Source: Chryseobacterium luteum
GTDB lineage: Bacteria > Bacteroidota > Bacteroidia > Flavobacteriales > Weeksellaceae
Reading direction: 5' to 3'
Assembly: GCF_000737785.1 (NCBI RefSeq)
Contig: NZ_JPRO01000003.1
Span: 186,001 to 250,000 of the forward strand
Length of the DNA stretch: 64,000 nucleotides
In this document: piece by piece, positions 1 to 8,102 of the stretch
Layout: every line of letters starts with the position of its first letter
Position numbering within the stretch: position 1 is the first letter of the stretch
Notes under the pieces: model-generated
What the model was told of the DNA's origin: nothing
What the model saw: only the letters and a program-made list of their open reading frames with translations
Database searches by the model: none
Translations under genes and position numbers: made by a program

Positions 1-537
1 TCCGGTTATGAAGGTGGGGAAAGCTGGAGCGAAGGAAGCCAGAGTGAAAAATTTAATTTTTGCGGTGTAGCGCCCGGAAGCTATCATTTCCTGATTTCTG
101 CAGAAAAAGAAGGCGGTGCCGCAGATCCGTTCAAATCCGGGTATCAATTGCAGAATGGAGAATTTTCAGTGATTAAAAACGACCTGGGAATTTTTTATAT
201 GCGGAATAATAAAGACCAAAGCATCAGCCAATACACAGAAAAAGGAATACTGAAAAATGAAATTAGCGGAATAAACAATCTGACAGAAAAACCGCTGGAA
301 ATTAAAAAACTGGACTCTGTCCTTACCAATATGAGCCCGCAGCCCGGCTACCCGGAAAAATATGAAAAAAACAGCTCTGTAAAGATCAAGGCCGCATGGC
401 AGCCCGTTTCGTTCTGGAATTTTGCTATTGTGATCATTTTCTCACTCATCTTTATAGGAGCCAGCCTTCTGGGAAGACGCATTTTCGAGTTCAGTAAATG
501 GAGAAACAGTTCCAATTCACCTTACCCCACCAATTAA
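1..537 (+). CDS. DUF4178-like protein, C-terminal part (5' end outside window)
   Basis: The reading frame is open from base 1, so this is the last 178 residues of a longer protein whose start lies upstream. The visible part begins with beta-rich, glycine-containing sequence (GYEGGESW, VAPGSYHF) and ends with one hydrophobic segment near residues 138-160 followed by a basic tail (GRRIFEF), so it is probably anchored in the inner membrane by its C-terminus. The DUF4178 label rests mainly on context: such genes commonly precede DUF350 and membrane aminopropyltransferase genes, as here. The next gene starts 3 bases after this stop, so they share a transcript. Function is unknown. A wholly different upstream domain cannot be excluded. 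Confidence 0.6.
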   Translation, partial: SGYEGGESWSEGSQSEKFNFCGVAPGSYHFLISAEKEGGAADPFKSGYQLQNGEFSVIKNDLGIFYMRNNKDQSISQYTEKGILKNEISGINNLTEKPLEIKKLDSVLTNMSPQPGYPEKYEKNSSVKIKAAWQPVSFWNFAIVIIFSLIFIGASLLGRRIFEFSKWRNSSNSPYPTN

Positions 538-540
538 GCT

Positions 541-735
541 ATGGAAAAAATAACCAACTATATCAGGACCAATTGGGTACTGTTTCTTATCGGAAGCTTT
601 TTCGTGAGCGGGTTCGTTTATCTTACTTTTACAGGAAATAAGTTCTGTGATTGTGCCAAGACAGAAACGTACCGGGACGGAACCACCAGAAACCATTCCA
701 CAGGAATAGGATTTTACAGATATTACCACAAATAA
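541..735 (+). CDS. small single-pass membrane protein with a CDC motif
   Basis: This 64-residue protein has one hydrophobic helix (about residues 11-30) followed by a short soluble tail containing FCDCAKTE and ending in an aromatic/basic patch (YRYYHK). I do not recognise a family. It is squeezed between the DUF4178-like gene (3 bases upstream) and the DUF350 gene (12 bases downstream), which argues that it is a genuine subunit of the membrane system encoded here. The two cysteines in CDC could bind a metal or form a disulfide, but that is inference. Confidence 0.65.
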   Translation: MEKITNYIRTNWVLFLIGSFFVSGFVYLTFTGNKFCDCAKTETYRDGTTRNHSTGIGFYRYYHK

Positions 736-747
736 AAAATATAAACT

Positions 748-963
748 ATGGATAACATTAATCTACTGCCGATATTCAACTCCGTGCTATATTCAATTTT
801 AGGAATAGCCATACTTCTGATCTGCTATTTTATTATCGAAAAACTGACCCCGGAAAAAACATGGCATGAGATCTCACAAAATAAAAATATAGCGTTAGCA
901 ATTGTTTTTGGAGCATTTATCATAGGAATTTCAATGATCATAAGTGCTGCGATTCATGGATAA
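748..963 (+). CDS. DUF350 (YjfL-like) membrane protein
   Basis: This 71-residue protein has two transmembrane helices joined by the motif KLTPEKTWHEI, followed by a helix with NIALAIVFGA and a terminal AAIHG. That arrangement (LTP..., N.A.A...G, small residues, A..G end) is characteristic of single DUF350 repeats; many DUF350 proteins have two or more. Its last 8 bases overlap the next gene, implying translational coupling. DUF350 proteins often accompany polyamine-synthase-like enzymes and membrane-stress genes. The biochemical role is not established. Confidence 0.8.
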   Translation: MDNINLLPIFNSVLYSILGIAILLICYFIIEKLTPEKTWHEISQNKNIALAIVFGAFIIGISMIISAAIHG

Positions 964-2470
964 GAAGAGGATTCCTCTTGAGCTGCTTTTAATGTTCTCG
1001 GTTTTTGTTATTGCGACCTGCGGGCTCATCTATGAACTGGTGGCCGGTGCGCTGGCAAGCTATCTTTTGGGAGATTCCGTTAAACAGTTTTCCTTCATCA
1101 TCGGCGTTTATCTCTTTTCAATGGGAGTGGGGTCTTATTTTGCCAAATTCATCAAAGGAAATCTCATTGATAAATTTGTAGAGATCGAAATCCTTGTGGG
1201 AATTGTCGGTGGAGTAAGCTCAGTCGTTTTATTTATCCTTTTTAATACGCTGGCCCATTTTGAAACGGTTCTCTACCTTTTTGTTTTCTTTACCGGATGT
1301 CTGGTAGGAGTGGAAATTCCGCTGCTGATGAATATCCTTAAAGACAGGATCGGGTTCAAGGACTTGGTTTCAAACGTTTTTGCCTTTGACTATATTGGAG
1401 CATTACTGGCCTCAATACTGTTTCCTCTCGTGCTTATTCCGAATCTGGGAATTGTAAAAACCCCTCTTTTTTTCGGACTGATCAATGTTTCTATCGCCAT
1501 ATTCTTATGTTTTTATATTAAAAAAGAACTTTCAAAGCCGCTTTCCTTAAAGATAAAATCAATCGGGGCTTTTACATTTCTTCTCGGCCTGTTTATTTTC
1601 TCAGATAAAATTTTATCCTATTCAGAAGAGAAACTCTACGGCGAAAATGTGGTCTATACCAAAAGCTCGCCCTACCAGAGAATTGTTCTCACGAGAAATA
1701 ACCATGAATTTCGGCTGTATCTGAATAACAACCTTCAGTTTTCCTCCACAGATGAATACCGCTATCATGAAGCGTTGGTACATCCGGCGATGTCTATGGC
1801 AAAAAACATTGGGAATGTTCTGATCTTAGGTGGTGGAGACGGTTTTGCTGCGCGTGAAGTACTGAAATACAAAGACGTAAAAAATATTACCCTTGTTGAC
1901 CTGGACGGGGAAATGACCCATTTCTTCAAAACCAATGAAACCATGCGTACCTTGAACCAGAGTTCTTTATCTGATCCCAAAGTCAGGATCATCAACAAAG
2001 ATGCTTACGTCTGGGTCAAAGAAAACAGGCAGAAGTTCAATGTGATTATCATTGATTTTCCTGACCCTTCCAATTACAGTTTAGGAAAGCTCTATTCATT
2101 ACAGTTTTACAAAGAATTGGAAAGACTGACTGATTCCGGTACTAAAATTGTCGTTCAGACCACATCGCCGTATTTTGCCCCGAAATCTTTTTGGTGCATC
2201 GAAAAAACGATCAATCAGATATTTCCATTTACCACAGCATACCATACCTATGTGCCTTCCTTTGGAGAATGGGGATTTTCAATGGCTTCATTTGAACCGG
2301 TCAATAATAAAATCTACAGAAAGATTCCCAATTTAAAATATTACGATTATAATTTTTCTCAGCTTTCTTATTTCAGCAAAGACATGAAAGTGAATGATGT
2401 AGAAGTTAACCGTCTGGATAACCAGATATTAGTCCGTTATTTCGATGAAGAGTGGGGAAAAGTACAGTAG
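956..2470 (+). CDS. membrane-anchored spermidine synthase-like aminopropyltransferase
   Basis: The 504-residue protein has about seven hydrophobic helices in residues 1-225, then a soluble Rossmann methyltransferase-type domain. In that domain, the binding loop for the decarboxylated S-adenosylmethionine is seen as LGGGDGFAAREVL, followed by the acidic VDLDGE and the catalytic-type segment IIDFPDPSNYSLGKLYS. This matches the membrane-type polyamine aminopropyltransferases rather than soluble SpeE. I chose the ATG at 956, which overlaps the DUF350 stop by 8 bases; an in-frame GTG at 944 would add four residues. It probably transfers an aminopropyl group at the membrane, but the acceptor (polyamine, lipid or protein) cannot be told from sequence. 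It overlaps the next gene by 26 bases. Confidence 0.85.
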   Translation: MDKKRIPLELLLMFSVFVIATCGLIYELVAGALASYLLGDSVKQFSFIIGVYLFSMGVGSYFAKFIKGNLIDKFVEIEILVGIVGGVSSVVLFILFNTLAHFETVLYLFVFFTGCLVGVEIPLLMNILKDRIGFKDLVSNVFAFDYIGALLASILFPLVLIPNLGIVKTPLFFGLINVSIAIFLCFYIKKELSKPLSLKIKSIGAFTFLLGLFIFSDKILSYSEEKLYGENVVYTKSSPYQRIVLTRNNHEFRLYLNNNLQFSSTDEYRYHEALVHPAMSMAKNIGNVLILGGGDGFAAREVLKYKDVKNITLVDLDGEMTHFFKTNETMRTLNQSSLSDPKVRIINKDAYVWVKENRQKFNVIIIDFPDPSNYSLGKLYSLQFYKELERLTDSGTKIVVQTTSPYFAPKSFWCIEKTINQIFPFTTAYHTYVPSFGEWGFSMASFEPVNNKIYRKIPNLKYYDYNFSQLSYFSKDMKVNDVEVNRLDNQILVRYFDEEWGKVQ

Positions 2471-4034
2471 GAAAGATTTTCTTACAACAGTTTTTCTGGG
2501 CAGTCTTATGCTTCCTTTTCTGCAGTACTGTGGAAAAAAAGCAAGGACTCTGTTACTTAAAATCACCGGAACCAATCATGTCCTCGGACATAGACTGTGG
2601 GCTAAAGATTTTCCGGAATTCTCAGAAGAGATCCATACAAAATATCTCATTGTCGGAGGTGGAATCTCCGGACTTTCTGCATGCAGGTTTTTAAGCCAGA
2701 ATAATCAAAATGATTATCTTCTGCTTGAAATGGAGAACAGGTTAGGCGGAAATTCTTCAAACGGCCAGAATCAATTTTCAAAATTTCCTTTGGGAGCACA
2801 TTATCTTCCCCTCCCGAACAAAGAAAATGCCGAACTCATTGAATTTTTACGGGACTGTGGAATCTACCGGGGAGATGATGAAAACGGAGAGCCTGTTCTG
2901 GACGAATACCAGATGACTTTTCCACAGCAGGAAAGATTGTTTTACAAAAATGTATGGCAAAACGATATCGTTCCTCAGAAAGGGATTGATATAAAAACAC
3001 AGAAAGAATTTGACCGTTTCTTTAAAACAATGGATGATTTCCGCCGGAAAAAAGATAGTCATGAAAAATACTGGTTTGCTATTCCCGTCCATGACTCAAG
3101 CAGAGAAAATGATGCTTTAAAACTGGAAAAGATCCTTTTTAAGGATTGGCTTAAAGAGCATCACTATACATCGGAAGAATTGCTTTGGCTGCTGGATTAT
3201 TCCTGCAGAGACGATTACGGATTAGGAATTGATTATGTTTCTGCCTGGGCAGGAATCCATTATTTTGCGGGAAGAAAAAACAACTGGAGCCGGAAATATA
3301 AAGATCAGGTCTTCACATGGCCGGAGGGAAATGCAAGGCTGGCCAAACATCTTTCAAAATTTACGAACGGAAAACATAAGTCCGGTCATTTGGTTTTTGA
3401 AGTTAATATAAATGATAAAGTTGAGGTTTTAAGCTTTGATAGCATTCAAAAAAAGACAGTGAAAATCACTGCTGAGAAAATGCTGTTTGCAGGCCCTCAA
3501 TTTGTTGCCGTAAAAATTTTCAGCAGTAAAAAAGCATCATCATTCAATTATGTTCCTTGGCTTCTGACGACCATTACGTTAAAGAATGAATTTGGAGGAG
3601 ATGAAGAGCTGGCCTGGGATAATGTTATCTACGGTTCTGCGGGACTGGGTTATATTTTTGACCAGCACCAGAACATTGAGCAGATCATGGGAGAAAAAGT
3701 AATCACTTATTACAGGAGTTTTTCAGGTAGTGACTGTAAAAAAGCAAGACGCCAGCTGTATTCCATGAAAGGAAGTGAACTTAAAACCTTAGTTTTAGAT
3801 GATTTAAAGAAAGCCCATCCGCTGATAGAAGATTTTATTTTAGAAATGGAATTTCACAAAATAGGTCATGCAATGATAGCTCCGGTTCCGGGCCAGATTT
3901 TTGGTGAAGAAACCCAAAAGGCAAAAGAGCCTATTGACGGGAAAGTTTTCTTTGCGCATACGGATCTTTCGGGAATTTCTATTTTTGAAGAAGCTTTTTA
4001 TCAGGGACTGAGAACAGCAGAACAGATGATATGA
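2445..4034 (+). CDS. FAD-dependent oxidoreductase (amine-oxidase-like)
   Basis: The 529-residue protein has the dinucleotide-binding motif VGGGISGLSACRFL near residue 70, a following acidic end (LLLEMENRLGG), and a C-terminal FAD-contact segment (FAHTDLSGISIFEEAF). This is the pattern of flavin amine oxidase/protoporphyrinogen-oxidase-like enzymes. The N-terminus (YSRKDFLTTVFLG...) is hydrophobic and resembles a Tat-type or anchor sequence with R-K instead of R-R, so export or membrane tethering is possible. It overlaps the aminopropyltransferase by 26 bases and the next gene by 4 (ATGA), so all are translated together. A polyamine or aminopropylated product is a plausible substrate from context only. 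Confidence 0.8.
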   Translation: MKSGEKYSRKDFLTTVFLGSLMLPFLQYCGKKARTLLLKITGTNHVLGHRLWAKDFPEFSEEIHTKYLIVGGGISGLSACRFLSQNNQNDYLLLEMENRLGGNSSNGQNQFSKFPLGAHYLPLPNKENAELIEFLRDCGIYRGDDENGEPVLDEYQMTFPQQERLFYKNVWQNDIVPQKGIDIKTQKEFDRFFKTMDDFRRKKDSHEKYWFAIPVHDSSRENDALKLEKILFKDWLKEHHYTSEELLWLLDYSCRDDYGLGIDYVSAWAGIHYFAGRKNNWSRKYKDQVFTWPEGNARLAKHLSKFTNGKHKSGHLVFEVNINDKVEVLSFDSIQKKTVKITAEKMLFAGPQFVAVKIFSSKKASSFNYVPWLLTTITLKNEFGGDEELAWDNVIYGSAGLGYIFDQHQNIEQIMGEKVITYYRSFSGSDCKKARRQLYSMKGSELKTLVLDDLKKAHPLIEDFILEMEFHKIGHAMIAPVPGQIFGEETQKAKEPIDGKVFFAHTDLSGISIFEEAFYQGLRTAEQMI

Positions 4035-5056
4035 AACAGCCCTGGATACATAATGCAAAAACAGACTGGTGGTTTATTCTATCCCCGCCTTTCCTGATCC
4101 TGCTTGTTATTTTTCTTTTTCAGAAACAGATTCAGGGGCTTGAAAATAATTATTCTTTTTACACCTGGCTTTTTCTTATTGTTTTTATAGATGTGGCGCA
4201 CGTTTATTCCACTTTATTCAAAACCTATTTCGTAAAGGGAGAAGTGCAGAAGAGGAAACTTCTGTATTGGGGAATTCCTGCCTTAAGTTGGATTTTAGGT
4301 ATTGCCCTTTTCCAGTTTGGGAGCCTGGTATTCTGGTCAGCCCTTGCATTGGCGGCCGTTTTTCATTTTATCCGGCAACAGTACGGTTTTATGAGGATTT
4401 ATGCCCGTTTTGAACCCAATAACTGGAACAAAAAAATAGATGAGATTGCCGTTTATTCTGCTACAGTTTATCCTATGCTGTATTGGTTTAAGACCCCGCG
4501 TGCTTTTACATGGTTTGTAGAAAATGAATTTGACTGGCTTAAAAATCTGCCGGATTACACCAGACTCATTACTGTAATTTATGCTGTCATATTGACCGTC
4601 TGGATTTTAAAAACCGTTTTTGAAGTCTTTAAAACAGGGAAATTCAATATTCCAAAAACTGCTCTGATAGCGGGGACTTATCTTTCGTGGTACTTCGGAA
4701 TCGTATATTTCAACAATGACCTTGTTTTTACTTTTTTGAATGTTATTTCGCACGGGATTCCATACATTGCACTGGTCTACATCCGGGAGATTCGGCAGAA
4801 AGAAAAACATCAGCTGGAGAGGCTTTCTGTTTTTAAATCAGTCCTCGGAATATTTCTGTTTATCGGGGTGATCCTCGGATTCGCATTCTTCGAAGAGGTC
4901 CTGTGGGAGGTCCTGGTGTGGAATGAACATTTTTCATTGGATTTCCATATTTCCGAAAACGTCCTTCAGTTTTTGGTTCCCATGCTGGTTGTTCCTCAGC
5001 TTTCTCATTATCTCCTTGATGGTTTTATTTGGAAGAAACCAAAAAAAGTTAGCTAA
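4031..5056 (+). CDS. polytopic membrane protein with conserved-looking intramembrane histidines
   Basis: The 341-residue protein has roughly eight hydrophobic helices and starts within the stop of the FAD oxidoreductase (ATGA overlap), so it is the last member of the polyamine-type operon. Several histidines fall inside or at the ends of helices: DVAHVYST, VFHFIRQQYG, NVISHGIPY and the C-terminal PQLSHYLLDGFIWK. The last motif (HxxxDGxxW) recalls histidine-rich integral membrane enzymes, but I cannot place the family with confidence. A role as a membrane oxygenase, a heme or metal protein, or simply a scaffold remains open. Confidence 0.7.
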   Translation: MKQPWIHNAKTDWWFILSPPFLILLVIFLFQKQIQGLENNYSFYTWLFLIVFIDVAHVYSTLFKTYFVKGEVQKRKLLYWGIPALSWILGIALFQFGSLVFWSALALAAVFHFIRQQYGFMRIYARFEPNNWNKKIDEIAVYSATVYPMLYWFKTPRAFTWFVENEFDWLKNLPDYTRLITVIYAVILTVWILKTVFEVFKTGKFNIPKTALIAGTYLSWYFGIVYFNNDLVFTFLNVISHGIPYIALVYIREIRQKEKHQLERLSVFKSVLGIFLFIGVILGFAFFEEVLWEVLVWNEHFSLDFHISENVLQFLVPMLVVPQLSHYLLDGFIWKKPKKVS

Positions 5057-5078
5057 ATTTGTCGTTAAGCAAAAAATT

Positions 5079-6839
5079 ATGAAGATGCAGCAGTACTTTT
5101 TATCATTCGCTGTTCTGTTGGGAATATTCGTTGGTGCCCAGCAGAAAACATTCTGTAACCCGATTAACATCGATTATGGCTACACACCGTTTGAAGTTTT
5201 CTCAAAGCAGGGGAAACACCGTGCTACAGCCGATCCTGTGATTGTTAATTTTAAAAATAAATTATTCCTTTTCTCCACCAATCAGGAAGGATACTGGTAC
5301 AGTGATGATATGCTGGACTGGAAATTTGTGAAGAGAAAATTCCTGAGAGACAATAAATACATCCACGATCTGAATGCTCCGGCAGTCTGGGCCATGAAAG
5401 ATACCCTGTATGTTTACGGATCCACCTGGGAACAGGATTTCCCGATCTGGAAAAGTACCAATCCTACCAAAGACGACTGGAAAATTGCGGTTGATACTTT
5501 AAAAGTTGGAGCCTGGGATCCCGCATTCCATTATGATGAGGATAAAAATAAACTGTATCTGTACTGGGGATCCAGCAACGAATGGCCGCTGCTGGGAACC
5601 GAAGTGAAGGTTAAAAACTTACAGTCAGAAGGTTTTACAAAACCAATTATAAGACTGAAGCCTGAGGATCACGGTTGGGAAAGGTTCGGGGAATATAATG
5701 ACAATGTTTTCCTTCAGCCGTTTGTAGAAGGAGCATGGATGACCAAACATAACGGGAAATATTATATGCAGTACGGAGCTCCCGCCACAGAATTCAGCGG
5801 ATATTCTGACGGAGTGTATGTCAGCAAAAATCCGCTGGAAGGTTTTGAGTACCAGCAGCACAATCCGTTTTCTTACAAACCCGGCGGTTTTGCGAGAGGA
5901 GCGGGACACGGCGCTACTTTTGAAGACAATTACAAAAACTGGTGGCACGTCTCAACGATTTTTATTTCCACTAAAAATAATTTTGAACGAAGACTGGGGA
6001 TCTGGCCTGCAGGATTTGATAAAGATGATGTAATGTATACCAATACAGCTTACGGAGATTATCCTACCTACCTTCCGCAGTATGCACAGGGTAAAGATTT
6101 TTCAAAAGGGCTTTTTGCAGGCTGGATGCTGCTGAATTATAACAAACCCGTTCAGGTGTCGTCTACTTTAGGCGGCTATCAGCCGAATTTAGCAGTAGAT
6201 GAAGATATTAAAACCTACTGGAGCGCAAAAACAGGTAATTCAGGAGAATGGTTCCAGACGGATCTTGGGGAGATTTCCACCATCAATGCCATTCAGATCA
6301 ATTATGCAGACCAGGATGCCGAATTTATGGGTAAAACGCTGGGCAAAATGCATCAGTACAAAATTTATGGATCGAATGACGGAAAGAAATGGAATGTTGT
6401 CGTGGATAAGAGTAAGAATACCAAAGATGTTCCCCACGATTATGTAGAGCTTGAAAAACCGGTCAAAGCAAGATTCCTGAAAATGGAAAACCTGAAAATG
6501 CCTACCGGGAAATTTGCACTGAGCGGTTTCAGAGTCTTCGGAAAAGGAGCGGGAGAAAAGCCAAAGAAAGTGGAAGGATTTGTTCCTTTAAGAGCTGATC
6601 CTAAAAAATACGGTGAGAGAAGAAGCATCTGGATGAAATGGCAGCAGAACCAGGATGCAGACGGATATGTGATCTATTGGGGGAAATCTCCGGATAAATT
6701 ATACGGAAGCATTATGGTATACGGAAAAAATGAATATTTCTTTACCGGAGCTGACCGAACTGATTCTTACTATTTCCAGATCGAAGCCTTCAATGCAAAC
6801 GGAGTTTCGGAAAGAACGGAGATTGTAAAATCTGAATAA
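5079..6839 (+). CDS. secreted family-43-type glycoside hydrolase with F5/8C (CBM32-like) and FN3 domains
   Basis: The 586-residue protein begins with a signal peptide cut after IFVGAQQ. I used the ATG at 5079 because it gives that signal peptide; longer in-frame extensions run back into the preceding gene. The five-bladed propeller (about residues 30-330) shows the acidic sites expected of GH43-like enzymes: RATADPVIV, GAWDPAFHY and a MQYGAPATEFSGY segment. A discoidin/F5-8 type C domain follows (about 350-480; PNLAVDEDIKTYWSA, WFQTDLG), then a fibronectin-III-like domain to the end. It would cleave arabinan, xylan or galactan-type side chains outside the cytoplasm. The gene lies 22 bases after the polyamine-type operon and ends at a hairpin terminator shared with the convergent esterase. 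Confidence 0.85.
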   Translation: MKMQQYFLSFAVLLGIFVGAQQKTFCNPINIDYGYTPFEVFSKQGKHRATADPVIVNFKNKLFLFSTNQEGYWYSDDMLDWKFVKRKFLRDNKYIHDLNAPAVWAMKDTLYVYGSTWEQDFPIWKSTNPTKDDWKIAVDTLKVGAWDPAFHYDEDKNKLYLYWGSSNEWPLLGTEVKVKNLQSEGFTKPIIRLKPEDHGWERFGEYNDNVFLQPFVEGAWMTKHNGKYYMQYGAPATEFSGYSDGVYVSKNPLEGFEYQQHNPFSYKPGGFARGAGHGATFEDNYKNWWHVSTIFISTKNNFERRLGIWPAGFDKDDVMYTNTAYGDYPTYLPQYAQGKDFSKGLFAGWMLLNYNKPVQVSSTLGGYQPNLAVDEDIKTYWSAKTGNSGEWFQTDLGEISTINAIQINYADQDAEFMGKTLGKMHQYKIYGSNDGKKWNVVVDKSKNTKDVPHDYVELEKPVKARFLKMENLKMPTGKFALSGFRVFGKGAGEKPKKVEGFVPLRADPKKYGERRSIWMKWQQNQDADGYVIYWGKSPDKLYGSIMVYGKNEYFFTGADRTDSYYFQIEAFNANGVSERTEIVKSE

Positions 6840-6987
6840 AATAATGAGAGTAAAAAGAGCTTAACCATCGGATCGGATCATAAATATGCGATATCTGTCC
6901 ACAATCTGCGCGAGTTTCTAGTGTGCAAAGACGCAGTTCTGCAATTTGATTTTGAGGTAAAATTATTTTATATCTGAATAAAAAATA

Positions 6988-7020
6988 AAACGCTTTGAAA
7001 TTTTCGGAGCGTTTATTTTT
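6988..7020. terminator. bidirectional terminator between glycosidase and esterase
   Basis: AAACGCT (6988-6994) pairs with AGCGTTT (7008-7014) and is followed by ATTTTT on the + strand. The second arm overlaps the stop of the convergent esterase. The 170-base gap before it (6840-6987) holds no gene, only short degenerate repeat-like sequence near 6895-6945. Confidence 0.65.
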
Positions 7021-7873
7021 TACCAGTTTTTTTCAGAAAAGCAGCAATTTTATTAATCAGGAACTCATTATTCGGGGCTTTGTCCCAATCCAGATGACCT
7101 CCGTTGAATTCATAAGTTACATGTTGTACCTTATTTTGAATCAGAACAGAATCTAATTTTCTTTTCTGAGATAAAGGAATAACCTGATCTCTGTTTCCAT
7201 AGTAGGAAAGAGTAGGAGCAGAAGAGGAATCAATCCAGCTTACTGGACTTGCCAATGAGGTTTTAGACATTCCTGCGGGAACAGCTTTGGCATCCACCAG
7301 AAAGTTTTTCACAAATGAATAATCCTGATAGGTTTCAAATCCGGGATCAGAAAGGTCAGACGGCCCTACAATATTCACAACAGCCTTTACTTTTCTCTGA
7401 GTATCGAAATGGTAGGCATACATCATCGATAAATGGGCACCGGCACTGTTCCCGAGAACGACCAGCCGGGGGCGGTATTTCAGTTTTTTTTCTAAATAGG
7501 TGACTGCCTTTTCAATATCATCCGTCTGGTTGGGAATGCCGTTACGCGTTGAGGTGGCAAGCCTGTAATTGATATTGGCAAAAATATGATCCGGAAATTT
7601 CTGCATCATGGAAAGGGTAAAGAAAGTAAGCTGGGATTTATCTCCGCCCCTCCAGCCGCCGCCATGGGCAATGATAAAAACGTCCGTTTTTTTTGAATTT
7701 TTGTGACGGGGCAGATAAAAGTCCATCACCTGTCCGGGATCACCTCCGTAATGGATGTTTTCCTCTTTGTCAAAGCTGATGTCTTTACCCAGTGTGACTT
7801 TCTTTTCTTTACAGCCGGAAATAAGAAATACAGCAACTAAGCATTTAAAAATAATGATCAAATAATTTCTCAT
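7013..7873 (-). CDS. alpha/beta-hydrolase esterase lipoprotein
   Basis: The 286-residue protein starts with a lipoprotein signal peptide ending in LISGC, so it is lipid-anchored and exported. The esterase core shows the oxyanion-hole motif AHGGGW, the nucleophile elbow GNSAGAH (serine), an aspartate in YGNRDQVIPL and the catalytic histidine in GGHLDW, in the order of BD-FAE/carboxylesterase-type enzymes. It probably hydrolyses acetyl or feruloyl-type esters, which fits the neighbouring convergent glycosidase, although the two genes are not in one operon. The gene overlaps the shared terminator at its 3' end. Confidence 0.8.
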   Translation of the reverse strand: MRNYLIIIFKCLVAVFLISGCKEKKVTLGKDISFDKEENIHYGGDPGQVMDFYLPRHKNSKKTDVFIIAHGGGWRGGDKSQLTFFTLSMMQKFPDHIFANINYRLATSTRNGIPNQTDDIEKAVTYLEKKLKYRPRLVVLGNSAGAHLSMMYAYHFDTQRKVKAVVNIVGPSDLSDPGFETYQDYSFVKNFLVDAKAVPAGMSKTSLASPVSWIDSSSAPTLSYYGNRDQVIPLSQKRKLDSVLIQNKVQHVTYEFNGGHLDWDKAPNNEFLINKIAAFLKKTGKK

Positions 7874-8074
7874 TAATAAAATGGAGGTTAAAGATTAGAC
7901 TTTCATGAATTCAAGATAAGCAATATAAACCATAATTTTCATCCGGTTTGCGACTTATATTTTTAATGACAAACCGTGAGCTAAAATCATAGTTGTGGAG
8001 TTATCCGGGTTCATCTTTCGTATGATTTTAATCAATAATGGAATTATTATTTTTACTTAGTATAAATAAAGCGA

Positions 8075-8082
8075 TAGATTTG
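8075..8082 (+). promoter_or_regulatory. Bacteroidota-type -7 element for the TonB receptor
   Basis: TAGATTTG matches the TAnnTTTG consensus exactly and is followed by C. It lies 20 bases before the ATG at 8103. No clear TTG box is seen at the expected -33 spacing. The 229-base gap (7874-8102) also contains an inverted repeat CGGTTTG/CAAACCG at 7944-7976 that could bind a regulator. Confidence 0.55.
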
Positions 8083-8102
8083 CATTTGAAAAAAATTACT
8101 GA

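Noticed and set aside
2445..2530. Lipoprotein or strict Tat signal on the FAD oxidoreductase
   Set aside because: The cysteine follows LQY, which is a poor lipobox, and the twin-arginine is R-K, so only a tentative export or anchor is stated.
4923..5078. N-terminal extension of the glycosidase reaching back into the previous gene
   Set aside because: The ATG at 5079 gives a perfect signal peptide and avoids a 134-base overlap.
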